This document shows positions 55,600 through 64,000 of a stretch of 64,000 nt of DNA, in pieces (position 1 is the first letter of the stretch; each line of letters begins with the position of its first letter). Location: NCBI RefSeq assembly GCF_029277445.1, contig NZ_CP119566.1, forward strand, positions 3,908,001-3,972,000. Direction: 5' to 3'. This DNA comes from Pararhizobium qamdonense. GTDB taxonomy: Bacteria > Pseudomonadota > Alphaproteobacteria > Rhizobiales > Rhizobiaceae. The position numbers and the translations under genes were made by a program. The notes beneath the pieces are model-generated. The model made no database searches. It was not told where the DNA came from and saw only the letters and a program-made list of their open reading frames with translations.

Positions 55600-57936
55600 A
55601 TGAATCAGAGACCTCTTCCGTTGAACACAGTCCCATCGCTGAAAAGCGATGAGTCCGACACGTTCATCGATCTGAACCGGCTGACCGCAATCGCGCTTCG
55701 CCGTTCAAGGGTCGTTGCCGTCTGCGTTCTCCTCTGCTTCCTGCTCGGCGGGCTCTATCTCCTGTTTGCAACGCCGGTCTATACCTCGCAAACGCAGATT
55801 CTGCTTGACGAAAACCTGTCCAAATATGCGGAGGAAGCCCCCTCGCCGCAGAGCGCCCAGCAGGCAGACACCCAGCTTTCCAGCGCGGTCGAAATTCTGA
55901 AATCCGGCGAACTGGCGCTGCGCGTCACCGATGCGGAAAATCTCGGTGAGAACGAGACCGTTCTCAATCCGCCGCAGTCCTTGATGTCGATGGTGAAAGG
56001 GGCGGTCAAATCTGTGACCGGCCTCTTTGGTTCCCGGCCGGAAATTTCGGAAGCGGCGGCGCGCAACGGTAAGCGGGAAACGGCCGCCGCCTATATCCAG
56101 CAAGGGCTGACGGTCGAGCGGGTGGCACGCAGCTCGGTCGTTGCCGTTTCCTACAAATCGACCGATCCGAAATTGGCCGCGACCATTACCCGCGCCTATG
56201 CCAATGCTTATCTGACCGACCAGCTGAACGCCAATTTCGATGCCACCGAGCGCGCTTCGGTCTGGCTGCAGGAACGCCTGACCGACCTTGGCCAGCGCGC
56301 GCAGGCGGCCTCGCTTGAGGCGGAGAAATTCAAGGCGGAAAACGGGCTCACGTCGACGCGCGGCGAGTTGATGTCGGAACAGCAGCTCTCCGACCTCAAC
56401 AGCCAGCTGATCGTCGCGCAGGCCGATAGCGCCAGCGCGTCGGCCCGCTACAACCAGTTTCAGTCGATCATCGATCAGGGCGCTGAAAACGCCGTCAACA
56501 ATGCAACGATTTCGTCCAACCAGACCGACAATTCGGTCATCCAGGATTTGCGCACGCGCTACCTTGCCGTCAGCAAGCGCGAACAGGCCGTGACCCAGAA
56601 TTTCAGCGCCGATCACCCCCAGGCCGTGAGTCTAAGAGCGGAAAAGACGGAACTGGCCGGCCAGATCTTCAGGGAGCTGCAGCAGATCACCGGCAGCTAC
56701 CGCAACGAAATGGAAGTCGCCAAATCGCGCGAGGCATCTCTGCGCAAGAGTATCGAAGGCGTGGTCGGCAACAATTCGCAGGCCAACCGGTCGCTCGTCC
56801 AACTGCGCGGGCTGGAACAGCGCGCGACCGCGCTGAAGACGCTCTACGAATCCTATCTCGGACGCTTCGAGGAGGCCGCCCAACAGCGCTCGTTCCCGAT
56901 CGCAAAGGCCCGCATCATTTCGGATGCCGGCGTTCCCGTCTCGCCCTCCAGCCCGAAGCGGACGATGGTGCTGGCGCTGTCCATCGTGCTCGGCTTCATG
57001 CTGGGCGCCGTCATTGCCGGCCTTCAGGAGTTTCGCGAGCGGTTCTTCCGGCTGGAAGAAGATATCCGCTCCGTCCTTGGCCATAAATCGCTGGGCTACC
57101 TGCCGCTGATCGGCAAGAAGACGGTGAGCATGTGGAGCAAGACGCGCGAGCGGCTTTCCAAACCGGAAGCGGACAAGGCCGGGCAGCCGCCGGAAGCCGA
57201 CATGCCGCTGACGCGCATGACCCGGATTGCCGTCGATGCGCCGCGATCGGCATTTGCCGAAACGTTGCGCAATGCCAAGCTTGCCAGTGACGTGATCCTT
57301 CAGGGACGCCCCAACCGGGTGATCGGCGTCGTCTCGGCGCTGCCTGGCGAGGGCAAATCGACCATTGCTGCGAATTTTGCCGGGCTTCTGGCCGCCAGCG
57401 GCAAGCGGACATTGCTGATTGATGCCGATATCCGTAATCCGGCCATCAGCCGGATGATTTCGCCGGCGCCGAAAACCGGACTGGTGGAAGCCGTTCTGGG
57501 TGAAGAGGACTGGACCGCCGGCTTGAGGGTCGATCCGCAGACGCGGCTGGCAATCCTGCCGATCGCGCCGCGCGAACATCTCTACCACACCAACGAGCTG
57601 CTGGCCTCGCAGGGCATGGAAACCCTGATTGCCAATGCCCGCAAGAATTTCGATTATGTCATCGTCGATCTGGCGCCGCTGGCGCCGGTCATCGATGCCA
57701 AGGCGTTCTCGCCCTTTGCCGACGGGTTCCTGATGGTGATCGAATGGGGCAAGACCCCTGCCCGCCTGGTCCGCGACGTGTTGAATTCCGATCCGCAATT
57801 CAACGCCAAGATCCTCGGTGTGATGCTCAACAAGACGGATATGGACGAGCTTGGGAAATACAGCGATTTCGGCGCGGCGGAAAAATACCGCAAGAGCTAT
57901 GAAAGCTACTATATCGAGAAACCGTTGAAGGCCTAG
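55600..57936 (+). CDS. exoP: Succinoglycan chain-length regulator and tyrosine autokinase ExoP
   Basis: The 778-aa product fuses a Wzz-like N-terminal domain and a bacterial tyrosine-kinase domain. Membrane segments lie at about 37-60 and 455-475, with a long periplasmic coiled-coil between. Walker A is A-L-P-G-E-G-K-S-T near 582-590, Walker A' is L-L-I-D-A-D-I-R-N-P, and a Tyr-rich C-terminus follows (Y-S-D-F, Y-R-K-S-Y-E-S-Y-Y-I). It sets polymer length and export with ExoF and ExoQ. Confidence 0.96.
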   Translation: MNQRPLPLNTVPSLKSDESDTFIDLNRLTAIALRRSRVVAVCVLLCFLLGGLYLLFATPVYTSQTQILLDENLSKYAEEAPSPQSAQQADTQLSSAVEILKSGELALRVTDAENLGENETVLNPPQSLMSMVKGAVKSVTGLFGSRPEISEAAARNGKRETAAAYIQQGLTVERVARSSVVAVSYKSTDPKLAATITRAYANAYLTDQLNANFDATERASVWLQERLTDLGQRAQAASLEAEKFKAENGLTSTRGELMSEQQLSDLNSQLIVAQADSASASARYNQFQSIIDQGAENAVNNATISSNQTDNSVIQDLRTRYLAVSKREQAVTQNFSADHPQAVSLRAEKTELAGQIFRELQQITGSYRNEMEVAKSREASLRKSIEGVVGNNSQANRSLVQLRGLEQRATALKTLYESYLGRFEEAAQQRSFPIAKARIISDAGVPVSPSSPKRTMVLALSIVLGFMLGAVIAGLQEFRERFFRLEEDIRSVLGHKSLGYLPLIGKKTVSMWSKTRERLSKPEADKAGQPPEADMPLTRMTRIAVDAPRSAFAETLRNAKLASDVILQGRPNRVIGVVSALPGEGKSTIAANFAGLLAASGKRTLLIDADIRNPAISRMISPAPKTGLVEAVLGEEDWTAGLRVDPQTRLAILPIAPREHLYHTNELLASQGMETLIANARKNFDYVIVDLAPLAPVIDAKAFSPFADGFLMVIEWGKTPARLVRDVLNSDPQFNAKILGVMLNKTDMDELGKYSDFGAAEKYRKSYESYYIEKPLKA

Positions 57937-57986
57937 ATGTTGAAGGCCCAGATACGGGAGCTTCAACGCTTGCGCTGACGATTTTT

Positions 57987-58211
57987 TCAGCGCAGGCCGG
58001 GCTGGCGCTCCGCGTCCAGCCGGAAGATGGCCACAAGCGCCATGAGTATAACCACGGCCACGATGGCAAGGGCCGTAAGCGCATAGACCAACAGATATTC
58101 CACAAAGCACGGCAGGAACAGCCGCGCCCGGATGAAAACCGGCTGAGACCGCGCCCAGCCACCCATGCCGTTTCTCATGTAACTTTCGAAACGCTGCGTA
58201 ATGCCCGACAT
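57987..58211 (-). CDS. Small hypothetical membrane protein, 74 aa
   Basis: The product has a hydrophilic N-terminus (M-S-G-I-T-Q-R-F-E-S-Y-M-R) and one long hydrophobic stretch (L-V-Y-A-L-T-A-L-A-I-V-A-V-V-I-L-M-A-L-V-A-I). GGAG lies 10 bases before the ATG. A TGCGCTGA/TCAGCGCA hairpin overlaps its stop. It converges on exoP. Family not recognised; it may be real. Confidence 0.45.
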   Translation of the reverse strand: MSGITQRFESYMRNGMGGWARSQPVFIRARLFLPCFVEYLLVYALTALAIVAVVILMALVAIFRLDAERQPGLR

Positions 58212-58325
58212 GGGATGATGGCTCCATCAATCTTTACACAAAATTTACCAAAGATGATGGTGCGGCGCAACTGATACAGGTGCGCGAAATCGCCTGATCA
58301 CGGATGATATAACGTAAGTTTATAC

Positions 58326-59315
58326 TTACATACCGATGACGCAGGCGCCGCCCGTCAATCCGGCACCAGCAGCCGTCAACAGCAATTTCTCCCCGGATAC
58401 GAATGGAGAGGCCTGATGGGCAAGCGAGAGCGACAACGGAATCGTTGCCGCAGACGAGTTTCCATAGGTATCGATCGTGCGGACAGTTCTTTCCGGTGCG
58501 ATCCCGAGATCGCTGCAGACGGCATCGAAGATCCGGGCGTTGGCCTGATGCGGAACGAACCGGTCGATCTCCATGGCGCCGATCTCTGCATGGTCCAGAG
58601 CCCGGCGGGCGCAATCGCTCATCATCCGGACAGCCTGGGTGAACATGTCGCGCCCGTCGCGCATCGTCATCAGGCACTGTTCTGCCGCGATACCGGCTGC
58701 AAAGGGACGACTGCTGCCGCCGGCGGGGATAGAAATGAGGTCATAGCGGCTGCCGTCGGCGGCGAGATCGACGCCCAGCAATCCGGTATCCTCGTCTTCG
58801 GACGGCATGAGGACAACTGCGCCGGCAGCGTCGGCGAACAGGACCGAGCTTGCCCGCTCGACGGGATTGATGCGGCGGCTCAGAATATTGGCGGCAACCA
58901 CCAGCACCGGCCGCCCTTGCGTACGCACGAAACCATCGGCGAGCGTCAGCGCATAGAGAAAGCCGGAACAGGCCCCGGCGAGATCGACGGCACCGGAATT
59001 GGCCAATCCGAGATGATGGGCGAGCAGCGGCGCTGACGGCGGAAGCAGATGATCGGGTGTCGAGGTGGCAAGCAGCGTCAGCGCGATATCCGCACGATCG
59101 ACGCCCGCATTGCCGATCGCCGCCTCCCCCGCCCGTGCCGCAAGCGCAGACAGCGTATCGCCAGGCCCAGCCCAATAGCGGCTCCGGATGCCGGTCCGGC
59201 GTTCGATCCATCCCGGCTCAAGGCCGAGCCTCGCCTCGATCTCGGCATTTTCGACACAGCGACCCGGCACGCTATGGCCGAAACCGGCAAGGCGGGAGGA
59301 ACGCACGCGCCTCAC
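58326..59315 (-). CDS. bioZ: Beta-ketoacyl-ACP synthase III-like BioZ
   Basis: The 329-aa product is a FabH-type condensing enzyme with Cys116 (D-L-A-G-A-C-S-G-F), His256 (F-V-P-H-Q-A-N) and Asn286 (Y-G-N-S-S-A-A). In alphaproteobacteria, BioZ makes the pimeloyl-type precursor of biotin, so no bioC/bioH is needed. It ends the bio operon, 4-bp overlap with bioA. A GTAAGT/ACTTAC hairpin lies at its stop. Confidence 0.94.
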   Translation of the reverse strand: MRRVRSSRLAGFGHSVPGRCVENAEIEARLGLEPGWIERRTGIRSRYWAGPGDTLSALAARAGEAAIGNAGVDRADIALTLLATSTPDHLLPPSAPLLAHHLGLANSGAVDLAGACSGFLYALTLADGFVRTQGRPVLVVAANILSRRINPVERASSVLFADAAGAVVLMPSEDEDTGLLGVDLAADGSRYDLISIPAGGSSRPFAAGIAAEQCLMTMRDGRDMFTQAVRMMSDCARRALDHAEIGAMEIDRFVPHQANARIFDAVCSDLGIAPERTVRTIDTYGNSSAATIPLSLSLAHQASPFVSGEKLLLTAAGAGLTGGACVIGM

Positions 59316-60577
59316 AGGCGTCCCGCCGTAAACCAGTCCGCTGCCTCGTCGATCGCATCATAGGCGCGGTCGAGTTCGCCTGCCGTCACGCAATAGGGTG
59401 GCATCAGATAGAGGATATTGCCGAGCGGCCGGATCAGCAGTCTTCTCTCGCGGAAGAACGCTCTCAGCTTCGGCCCGACATCTGCCAGATAGCCCGCGCT
59501 CTGCACCGTGAGATCCAGGGCCGTGATCGTGCCGATCCGGCGGACATTGCCAAAGCGGGGATCCGCCTCAAAGTGCTGCAAGCGTTCGGCCTGCATGGCC
59601 TCCAATGCGCCGATGCGTTCGCGCACCGGTTCGTTTTCCCAGACGGCCAGATTGGCGACGGCGGCGGCGCAGGCAATCGGATTGGCGGTGTAGGAACTGG
59701 AATGAAAAAACGTCTTGCGGCGGTCGCCCGACAGATGCGCCTGGAAGATTTCGGCCGTGCAAAGGGTAGCGGCAAGCGGCAGGGTGCCACCGGTCAAGCC
59801 TTTGGATGTGCACAGAATATCGGGCGCCAACCCGGCCTGTTCGCAGGCAAAGACGCTGCCGGTGCGGCCCCAGCCGGTCATCACCTCATCGGCGATCAGC
59901 AGCGTGCCGTGCCGTTCGGCGATGCGTTTCAGCGCGGTGAGGACGTCTGGTGAATAGATGAGCATGCCGCCTGCCCCGAGGATGAGCGGCTCGATCAGCA
60001 GGGCCGCGACGTCGCCGGAAGCGCAGAACCGCTCGAAGGCATCCAGCGTCTCCTGCTCATGGCCAGCATGCGGAAACGGCAGGCGGTCGACGCCGAACAG
60101 CATCGGCTCATAGGCAGCGTTGAAGACGCCGCGTTGCCCGGCCGACATCGTTCCGATCGTGTCGCCGTGATAACCGTGTTCCAGAACGCAGATGCGCCGG
60201 CGCGGGGTGCCGGAATTGTGGAAGAAGCCGAGCGCCATTTTCAGCGCGACTTCGACGCAGGTCGATCCGCTGTCGGAATAAAACACATGCGCAAGCCCCG
60301 GCGGAGCGATCCGCAACAGGCCGTGCGCCAGTTCCTCGGCCGGTTCATGGGTATATTCGGCAAAAATGATCTGGTCGTAGCGGTCGCATGCGGCCTGGAT
60401 CGCCGCCATGATCGCTGGATGGCGGTGGCCATGCGTGATCACCCACCAGGAGGAAATGGCATCGAGAATGCGCGATCCGCCGTCATCGATCAGGCAGGCG
60501 CCGCCGGTCTCGACGATCCGCCGCATCGCCGGTTCGAGTGCATGCTGGGTGAAGGGGTGCCAGACGGGCGAGTTCAT
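59312..60577 (-). CDS. bioA: Adenosylmethionine-8-amino-7-oxononanoate aminotransferase BioA
   Basis: The 421-aa product is a class III PLP aminotransferase that converts KAPA to DAPA. Motifs: [39 protein letters not shown] and the PLP lysine in C-T-S-K-G-L-T-G-G. It overlaps bioD and bioZ by 4 bp each. Confidence 0.97.
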   Translation of the reverse strand: MNSPVWHPFTQHALEPAMRRIVETGGACLIDDGGSRILDAISSWWVITHGHRHPAIMAAIQAACDRYDQIIFAEYTHEPAEELAHGLLRIAPPGLAHVFYSDSGSTCVEVALKMALGFFHNSGTPRRRICVLEHGYHGDTIGTMSAGQRGVFNAAYEPMLFGVDRLPFPHAGHEQETLDAFERFCASGDVAALLIEPLILGAGGMLIYSPDVLTALKRIAERHGTLLIADEVMTGWGRTGSVFACEQAGLAPDILCTSKGLTGGTLPLAATLCTAEIFQAHLSGDRRKTFFHSSSYTANPIACAAAVANLAVWENEPVRERIGALEAMQAERLQHFEADPRFGNVRRIGTITALDLTVQSAGYLADVGPKLRAFFRERRLLIRPLGNILYLMPPYCVTAGELDRAYDAIDEAADWFTAGRL

Positions 60578-61209
60578 GGCGTGCTCCCGGTGAACGAGGA
60601 CAGCGGGAAGTTTTCCAGAAAGGCCTGACTGAGGTTTTCCGGCGTCAACGGATCGAGACGTGGCAGGCGGCCGAGAATGCGGTCCTGCCCCATCGACGCG
60701 ATGATCCGTTGGGTTTCCGTCTGTTCATCGCCGATGAAGGCAATGCCGAAAACCGGAATGGCGCGGTGGCGCAGTGCTTCGAGCGACAGCAGCGTGTGGT
60801 TGATCGTGCCGAGCCCGGTGCGGGCGCAAAGGATGACCGGGATCTGCCAGCGTGCGAAGACATCGGCAAAGACCTCCGTTTCCGTGAGCGGCACCAGCAA
60901 GCCGCCGGCACCCTCGATGACGAGCGGCGCGTCCGTCAAAGGTGGGGTCAATTGTGAGGTGCCGATCGCCACATGATCGATCCGCGCGGCGAGATGCGGC
61001 GAAGCCGGTGTGCGCAAACGGTAGGCTTCCGGGAAGATACGCTCTGGCGGCAGGCGGCCGAGCCGGTGGACGGCCTGGCTGTCGGTCTCCTCGTCCAGCC
61101 CTGATTGCACCGGTTTCCAGTAGGAACCGCCAAGTGCTGACGCCAGGGCAGCCGAAAAGATCGTCTTGCCGATGCCGGTATCGGTACCCGTCACCACGAA
61201 GCGCATCAT
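60574..61209 (-). CDS. bioD: Dethiobiotin synthetase BioD
   Basis: The 211-aa product forms dethiobiotin from DAPA, CO2 and ATP. The nucleotide loop is [11 protein letters not shown], with Y-W-K-P-V-Q-S-G and [11 protein letters not shown]. It is somewhat shorter than the enteric enzyme but full in motifs. It overlaps bioF and bioA. Confidence 0.96.
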   Translation of the reverse strand: MMRFVVTGTDTGIGKTIFSAALASALGGSYWKPVQSGLDEETDSQAVHRLGRLPPERIFPEAYRLRTPASPHLAARIDHVAIGTSQLTPPLTDAPLVIEGAGGLLVPLTETEVFADVFARWQIPVILCARTGLGTINHTLLSLEALRHRAIPVFGIAFIGDEQTETQRIIASMGQDRILGRLPRLDPLTPENLSQAFLENFPLSSFTGSTP

Positions 61210-62351
61210 GGTTTTTCCTCATTAATAATGGCTGCCAGCCTGGTGAACATGCGGGATATCGTTGCCCGATCGACATTCAGCGTGATGGCGATCCGCAGCC
61301 TTGCGGTGCCCTCCGGCACCGTTGGCGGCCGGATAGCGCGGATATCAAAGCCTGCCTCTCGCATGCGCGCGGCAATCCGCACGGCCCGGCTGTTATCGCC
61401 GATCAGCACCGGCAGGATTTGCGATCCGCTGCCGGCGACGCCGAGTTTTTCTGTCAGTTCACTATTGGCAAAACGGCGCAACGTGTCGAAATCGGTACGG
61501 CGCTGCGGCTCGTCCACGAGCATCGCCAAGGCTTGGCGAACCGCTGCCGCCATCAATGGCGATGGTGCAGTGGAATAGATGAAACCGCGTGCCCGGTTGA
61601 CGAGATAATCGCAGAGTACTGCACTGGCACCCAGCAACGCACCGGACACGCCGAGCGCCTTGCCGCAGGTATGCAGCACGATGACATTGGCGCGGTTTTT
61701 CAAGTCCGCTGCAAAACCGCGGCCATCCCGGCCGAAAACGCCGGTTGCATGCGCCTCGTCGATCACCAGGAAACCGTCATGCCTTTCAGCGACTGCGGCA
61801 AGCGCCGTCAAGGGTGCGCGGTCGCCATCCATCGAATAGAGGCTTTCAACCGCGATCCAGGGATGGCCCGTTCCGCCGTTGGCCCGCCAGCGCTTAATCG
61901 CGTGTTCGAAGGATGCGGCATCGTTATGGGCGGCGGCCACCGCCTGCGCCTTGCCGGCCAGAATGCCCTCATGCGCACTGGCGTGCACCAGCGCATCATA
62001 GATGACGAGATCTCCCCTTTGCGGCAGGGTGGAGAACAGGGCGGTGTTGGCGGCATAACCGCTGCCGAAATAAAGCACACGCTCGGCTGCAAAGAACGCG
62101 GCGGCCTCCGCCTCCAGCGCCTCATGCTCCGGATGATTGCCGCGCAGAAGCCTCGACCCACCGGCACCGGCCGGCACGCCGCGCTGAACGGCGGATGCAA
62201 TCGCTGCAGCCAGACGCTCCGATCCGGCCAGCGCCAGATAATCGTTGGAACTGAAATCGGCCCCGGCCCGGTCGATCAGGACACGCCGCCTGCCCTTACG
62301 CTCCAGGCCCGCCAGCGTGGTCTCGTAGCGGGTAAGCCCTGAAGACATCAT
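61206..62351 (-). CDS. bioF: 8-amino-7-oxononanoate synthase BioF
   Basis: The 381-aa PLP enzyme condenses pimeloyl carrier and alanine to KAPA. Motifs: [29 protein letters not shown] and the PLP lysine in [10 protein letters not shown]. It overlaps bioB and bioD by 4 bp. Confidence 0.96.
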   Translation of the reverse strand: MMSSGLTRYETTLAGLERKGRRRVLIDRAGADFSSNDYLALAGSERLAAAIASAVQRGVPAGAGGSRLLRGNHPEHEALEAEAAAFFAAERVLYFGSGYAANTALFSTLPQRGDLVIYDALVHASAHEGILAGKAQAVAAAHNDAASFEHAIKRWRANGGTGHPWIAVESLYSMDGDRAPLTALAAVAERHDGFLVIDEAHATGVFGRDGRGFAADLKNRANVIVLHTCGKALGVSGALLGASAVLCDYLVNRARGFIYSTAPSPLMAAAVRQALAMLVDEPQRRTDFDTLRRFANSELTEKLGVAGSGSQILPVLIGDNSRAVRIAARMREAGFDIRAIRPPTVPEGTARLRIAITLNVDRATISRMFTRLAAIINEEKP

Positions 62352-63373
62352 TGCGGCAGGTCCATCGGCTTCAGGCCAAGACGGCGAAACAGGGCGGTGT
62401 CATGATCCTCGCCCGGATTGTCCGCCGTCAGCAGCGTATCGCCGGAAAAGATCGAATTGGCGCCGGCGAAGAAACAGAGTGCCTGCATCTCGTCGCTCAT
62501 CTGGGTGCGCCCGGCCGAGAGGCGCACATGCGCGCGCGGCATCAGGATGCGGGCGAGCGCGATGGTCCGGACGAATTCGATCGGATCGACCGGTTCGGCA
62601 TTGGCAAGCCGCGATCCGGGGATCGGGATCAGCATATTGACCGGCACGCTTTCCGGCGGCTCCGGCAGATTGGCGAGCGTGACCAGCATCGAGATGCGAT
62701 CATCCGTGGTCTCGCCCATGCCGAGAATGCCGCCGGCGCAGACCTTCATGCCGGCATCGCGGACATTGGCCAGCGTTTCCAGCCGGTCGGCAAAGGTGCG
62801 GGTGGTGATGACCTGCGGATAGAATTCTTCCGACGTATCGATGTTGTGATTGTAATAATCGAGCCCGGCGCCGGCCAACGTTCCGGCCTGCTCCGGCGTC
62901 AGCATGCCGAGCGTCATGCAGGTTTCCAGCCCCAGCGCCTTCACGCCTGCCACCATATCCACCAGCGTGTCCATGTCGCGGTCCTTGGGGCTGCGCCAGG
63001 CGGCCCCCATGCAATAGCGGCTGGCCCCTTCGGCCTTGGCCTTGCGGGCCTCCGCCAGCACCTTTTCCACCATCATCAGCCTGGAGGCCTTCAGCCCTGT
63101 GGGCGAGCGCGCCGACTGGCTGCAATAGCCGCAATCCTCGGCACATCCGCCGGTCTTGATCGACAAAAGCCGGCTGATCTGGACCGCATTGGGATCGAAA
63201 TTTTGCCGGTGAACGGACTGCGCCTGAAAGAGCAGATCGTTGAATGGAAAATTATAGATAATTTTAGCATCGTCGAGTGAAAATCGCGGTTTACCTGAAC
63301 CGTTTGCAGGGTGAACTCCGGCTTCAACAGGCATTTCCGCCGTGAAATCGGTCGGATCTTCGTCTCTCAGCAT
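62348..63373 (-). CDS. bioB: Biotin synthase BioB
   Basis: The 341-aa radical-SAM enzyme inserts sulfur into dethiobiotin. The iron-sulfur cysteines are C77, C81 and C84 ([12 protein letters not shown]). The start at 63373 is backed by AAGGA at ideal spacing. The first 30 residues ([10 protein letters not shown]) are extra to the core, which begins near [10 protein letters not shown]. One BioR box is upstream and a second is inside at codons about 38-41. First gene of bioBFDAZ. Confidence 0.97.
   Translation of the reverse strand: MLRDEDPTDFTAEMPVEAGVHPANGSGKPRFSLDDAKIIYNFPFNDLLFQAQSVHRQNFDPNAVQISRLLSIKTGGCAEDCGYCSQSARSPTGLKASRLMMVEKVLAEARKAKAEGASRYCMGAAWRSPKDRDMDTLVDMVAGVKALGLETCMTLGMLTPEQAGTLAGAGLDYYNHNIDTSEEFYPQVITTRTFADRLETLANVRDAGMKVCAGGILGMGETTDDRISMLVTLANLPEPPESVPVNMLIPIPGSRLANAEPVDPIEFVRTIALARILMPRAHVRLSAGRTQMSDEMQALCFFAGANSIFSGDTLLTADNPGEDHDTALFRRLGLKPMDLPQ
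63252..63261. promoter_or_regulatory. Second BioR box inside bioB
   Basis: TTATAGATAA is a perfect match to the BioR palindrome TTATMKATAA. It lies about 112-122 bases inside bioB, over the codons for I-I-Y-N. Its mirror site is 155 bp upstream. Confidence 0.65.
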
Positions 63374-63406
63374 TCAACGCATCCTTCAATAGATTAAAAA
63401 TAATAA

Positions 63407-63416
63407 TTATCTATAA
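63407..63416. promoter_or_regulatory. BioR operator upstream of bioB
   Basis: TTATCTATAA is a perfect match to the BioR consensus, 33 bp before the bioB start in an AT-rich promoter setting. It is the expected place for biotin-responsive repression by BioR. Confidence 0.9.
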
Positions 63417-63551
63417 TTTCTCTAAGAGTGGAAAATCGCAAGAGCCTTTTTGATTGGAGGCGGATAAAGTCGCGCATCGCGCGCCGTCGAGCGGCCGCAA
63501 CACGCGCCGCAAGCTGGTTAAATCAGCGAGAAAGAAAACTGGAAAAAATCG

Positions 63552-64000
63552 TCAGCCGACGATCGCAAAGGCGTCGCGCGTGGCGCCAGACGCGTTGCGG
63601 ACGGGTTTCTGGCCGATCCACTGCACATGACGTTCGAGAACAGGTGCGGCGTTTTCGATATTGCCCTGGCGCAGAAATGTCAGGATGGCGCGGTGATCGT
63701 GATCAGTGCGCACTTCCCATTCGGACCGCCAGCTGGCGAACAGGAAACGGGCGCTGGCCGCATGCAGATCGCTGATGGCGGCCAACAGGCGCGGCATGCC
63801 GCAAGGGGTGAGAATCAGCGTGTGGAAGCGCCGGTTTGCCTCCTCCCAGGAGCGGACATCATGGGAATTGTCGCCGGCAACGGTCGCCTCTTCGGCCTGG
63901 TCGAGGATGGCGGCCGTCAGATGCGGGGCCGCGTGGCGAAGCGCCAGAACCTCAAGGGCTGCGCGCATCTGCGCCACTTCGCGCACTTCCTTCAGATCGA
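63552..64000 (-). CDS. GntR/FCD-family regulator, BioR candidate (5' part outside window)
   Basis: About 149 C-terminal residues are visible and form an FCD effector domain (E-V-A-Q-M-R-A-A-L-E-V-L-A-L-R-H-A, then E-A-N-R-R-F-H-T-L-I-L, D-H-D-H-R-A-I-L with metal-site histidines). The frame stays open to the right edge, so the DNA-binding part is missing. BioR is a GntR-family protein that often neighbours bio genes, and two BioR boxes lie here. The bioR name is therefore likely but unproven. Confidence 0.7.
   Translation of the reverse strand, partial: DLKEVREVAQMRAALEVLALRHAAPHLTAAILDQAEEATVAGDNSHDVRSWEEANRRFHTLILTPCGMPRLLAAISDLHAASARFLFASWRSEWEVRTDHDHRAILTFLRQGNIENAAPVLERHVQWIGQKPVRNASGATRDAFAIVG

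Overview
The window is chromosomal or chromid-like DNA of a GC-rich alphaproteobacterium, almost certainly Rhizobiaceae (Sinorhizobium/Agrobacterium/Rhizobium group; genus not resolved). The basis is the rhizobial VisN/VisR motility master regulators, the icpA-cheS-cheY1-cheA-cheW-cheR-cheB-cheY2-cheD-cheT order, a complete exoPNOMALKH...TWVUXYFQ succinoglycan set, the rhizobial rhaRSTPQUK/rhaDI rhamnose locus, the gstI-glnII pair and a bioBFDAZ operon with BioR boxes. No tRNA, rRNA, CRISPR array, insertion sequence or prophage was seen.

Layout. (1) 1-21,000: motility and chemotaxis. A partial DUF1217 flagellar gene diverges from motA-fliM-fliN-fliG-flhB-orf (+). On the minus strand are visR, visN, fliF, a two-gene envelope-stress insertion (10519-11491) and the che operon from icpA to cheT. 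(2) 21,000-32,600: L-rhamnose uptake and catabolism. rhaR-rhaS-rhaT-rhaP-rhaQ-rhaU-rhaK read leftward and rhaD-rhaI rightward from a shared operator region; a tiny Pmp3-type membrane gene sits antisense between rhaD and rhaI. (3) 32,600-38,760: small stress and hypothetical genes, palindromic intergenic repeats of the rhizobial RIME type, gstI/glnII with a sigma-54 promoter, and a class III adenylate/guanylate cyclase. (4) 38,760-57,940: the exo cluster. exoQFY are leftward; exoX and exoU are rightward; exoV and exoW are leftward; exoT-H-K-L-A-M-O-N-P are rightward. (5) 58,300-64,000: bioB-bioF-bioD-bioA-bioZ leftward, preceded by the 3' part of a GntR/FCD regulator that is a good BioR candidate.

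How it works together. The motility genes make the C-ring (FliM/N/G), MS-ring (FliF), export gate (FlhB) and stator (MotA), with a two-CheY chemotaxis pathway using CheS, CheT and CheD as rhizobial accessories. The exo genes make, modify, export, polymerise and cleave succinoglycan. In Sinorhizobium both systems are tied together by MucR and ExoR/ExoS-ChvI. Here the regions controlling both (upstream of visN; between exoY and exoX) are long, strikingly AT-rich and gene-free, which fits that control. rha and bio supply carbon use and cofactor.

No wholly new multi-gene system is evident. The less ordinary items are two perfect BioR boxes, one inside bioB; a Glu in place of the expected heme-ligand His in the globin-like IcpA sensor; three or four very small membrane-protein genes with good ribosome sites; EcfG-like promoters before stress genes; a Phe/Gly-rich FliN arm; and RIME-type repeats, one of them exactly between rhaS and rhaT. 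Function assignments rest on reading the translated sequences; no database search was run.
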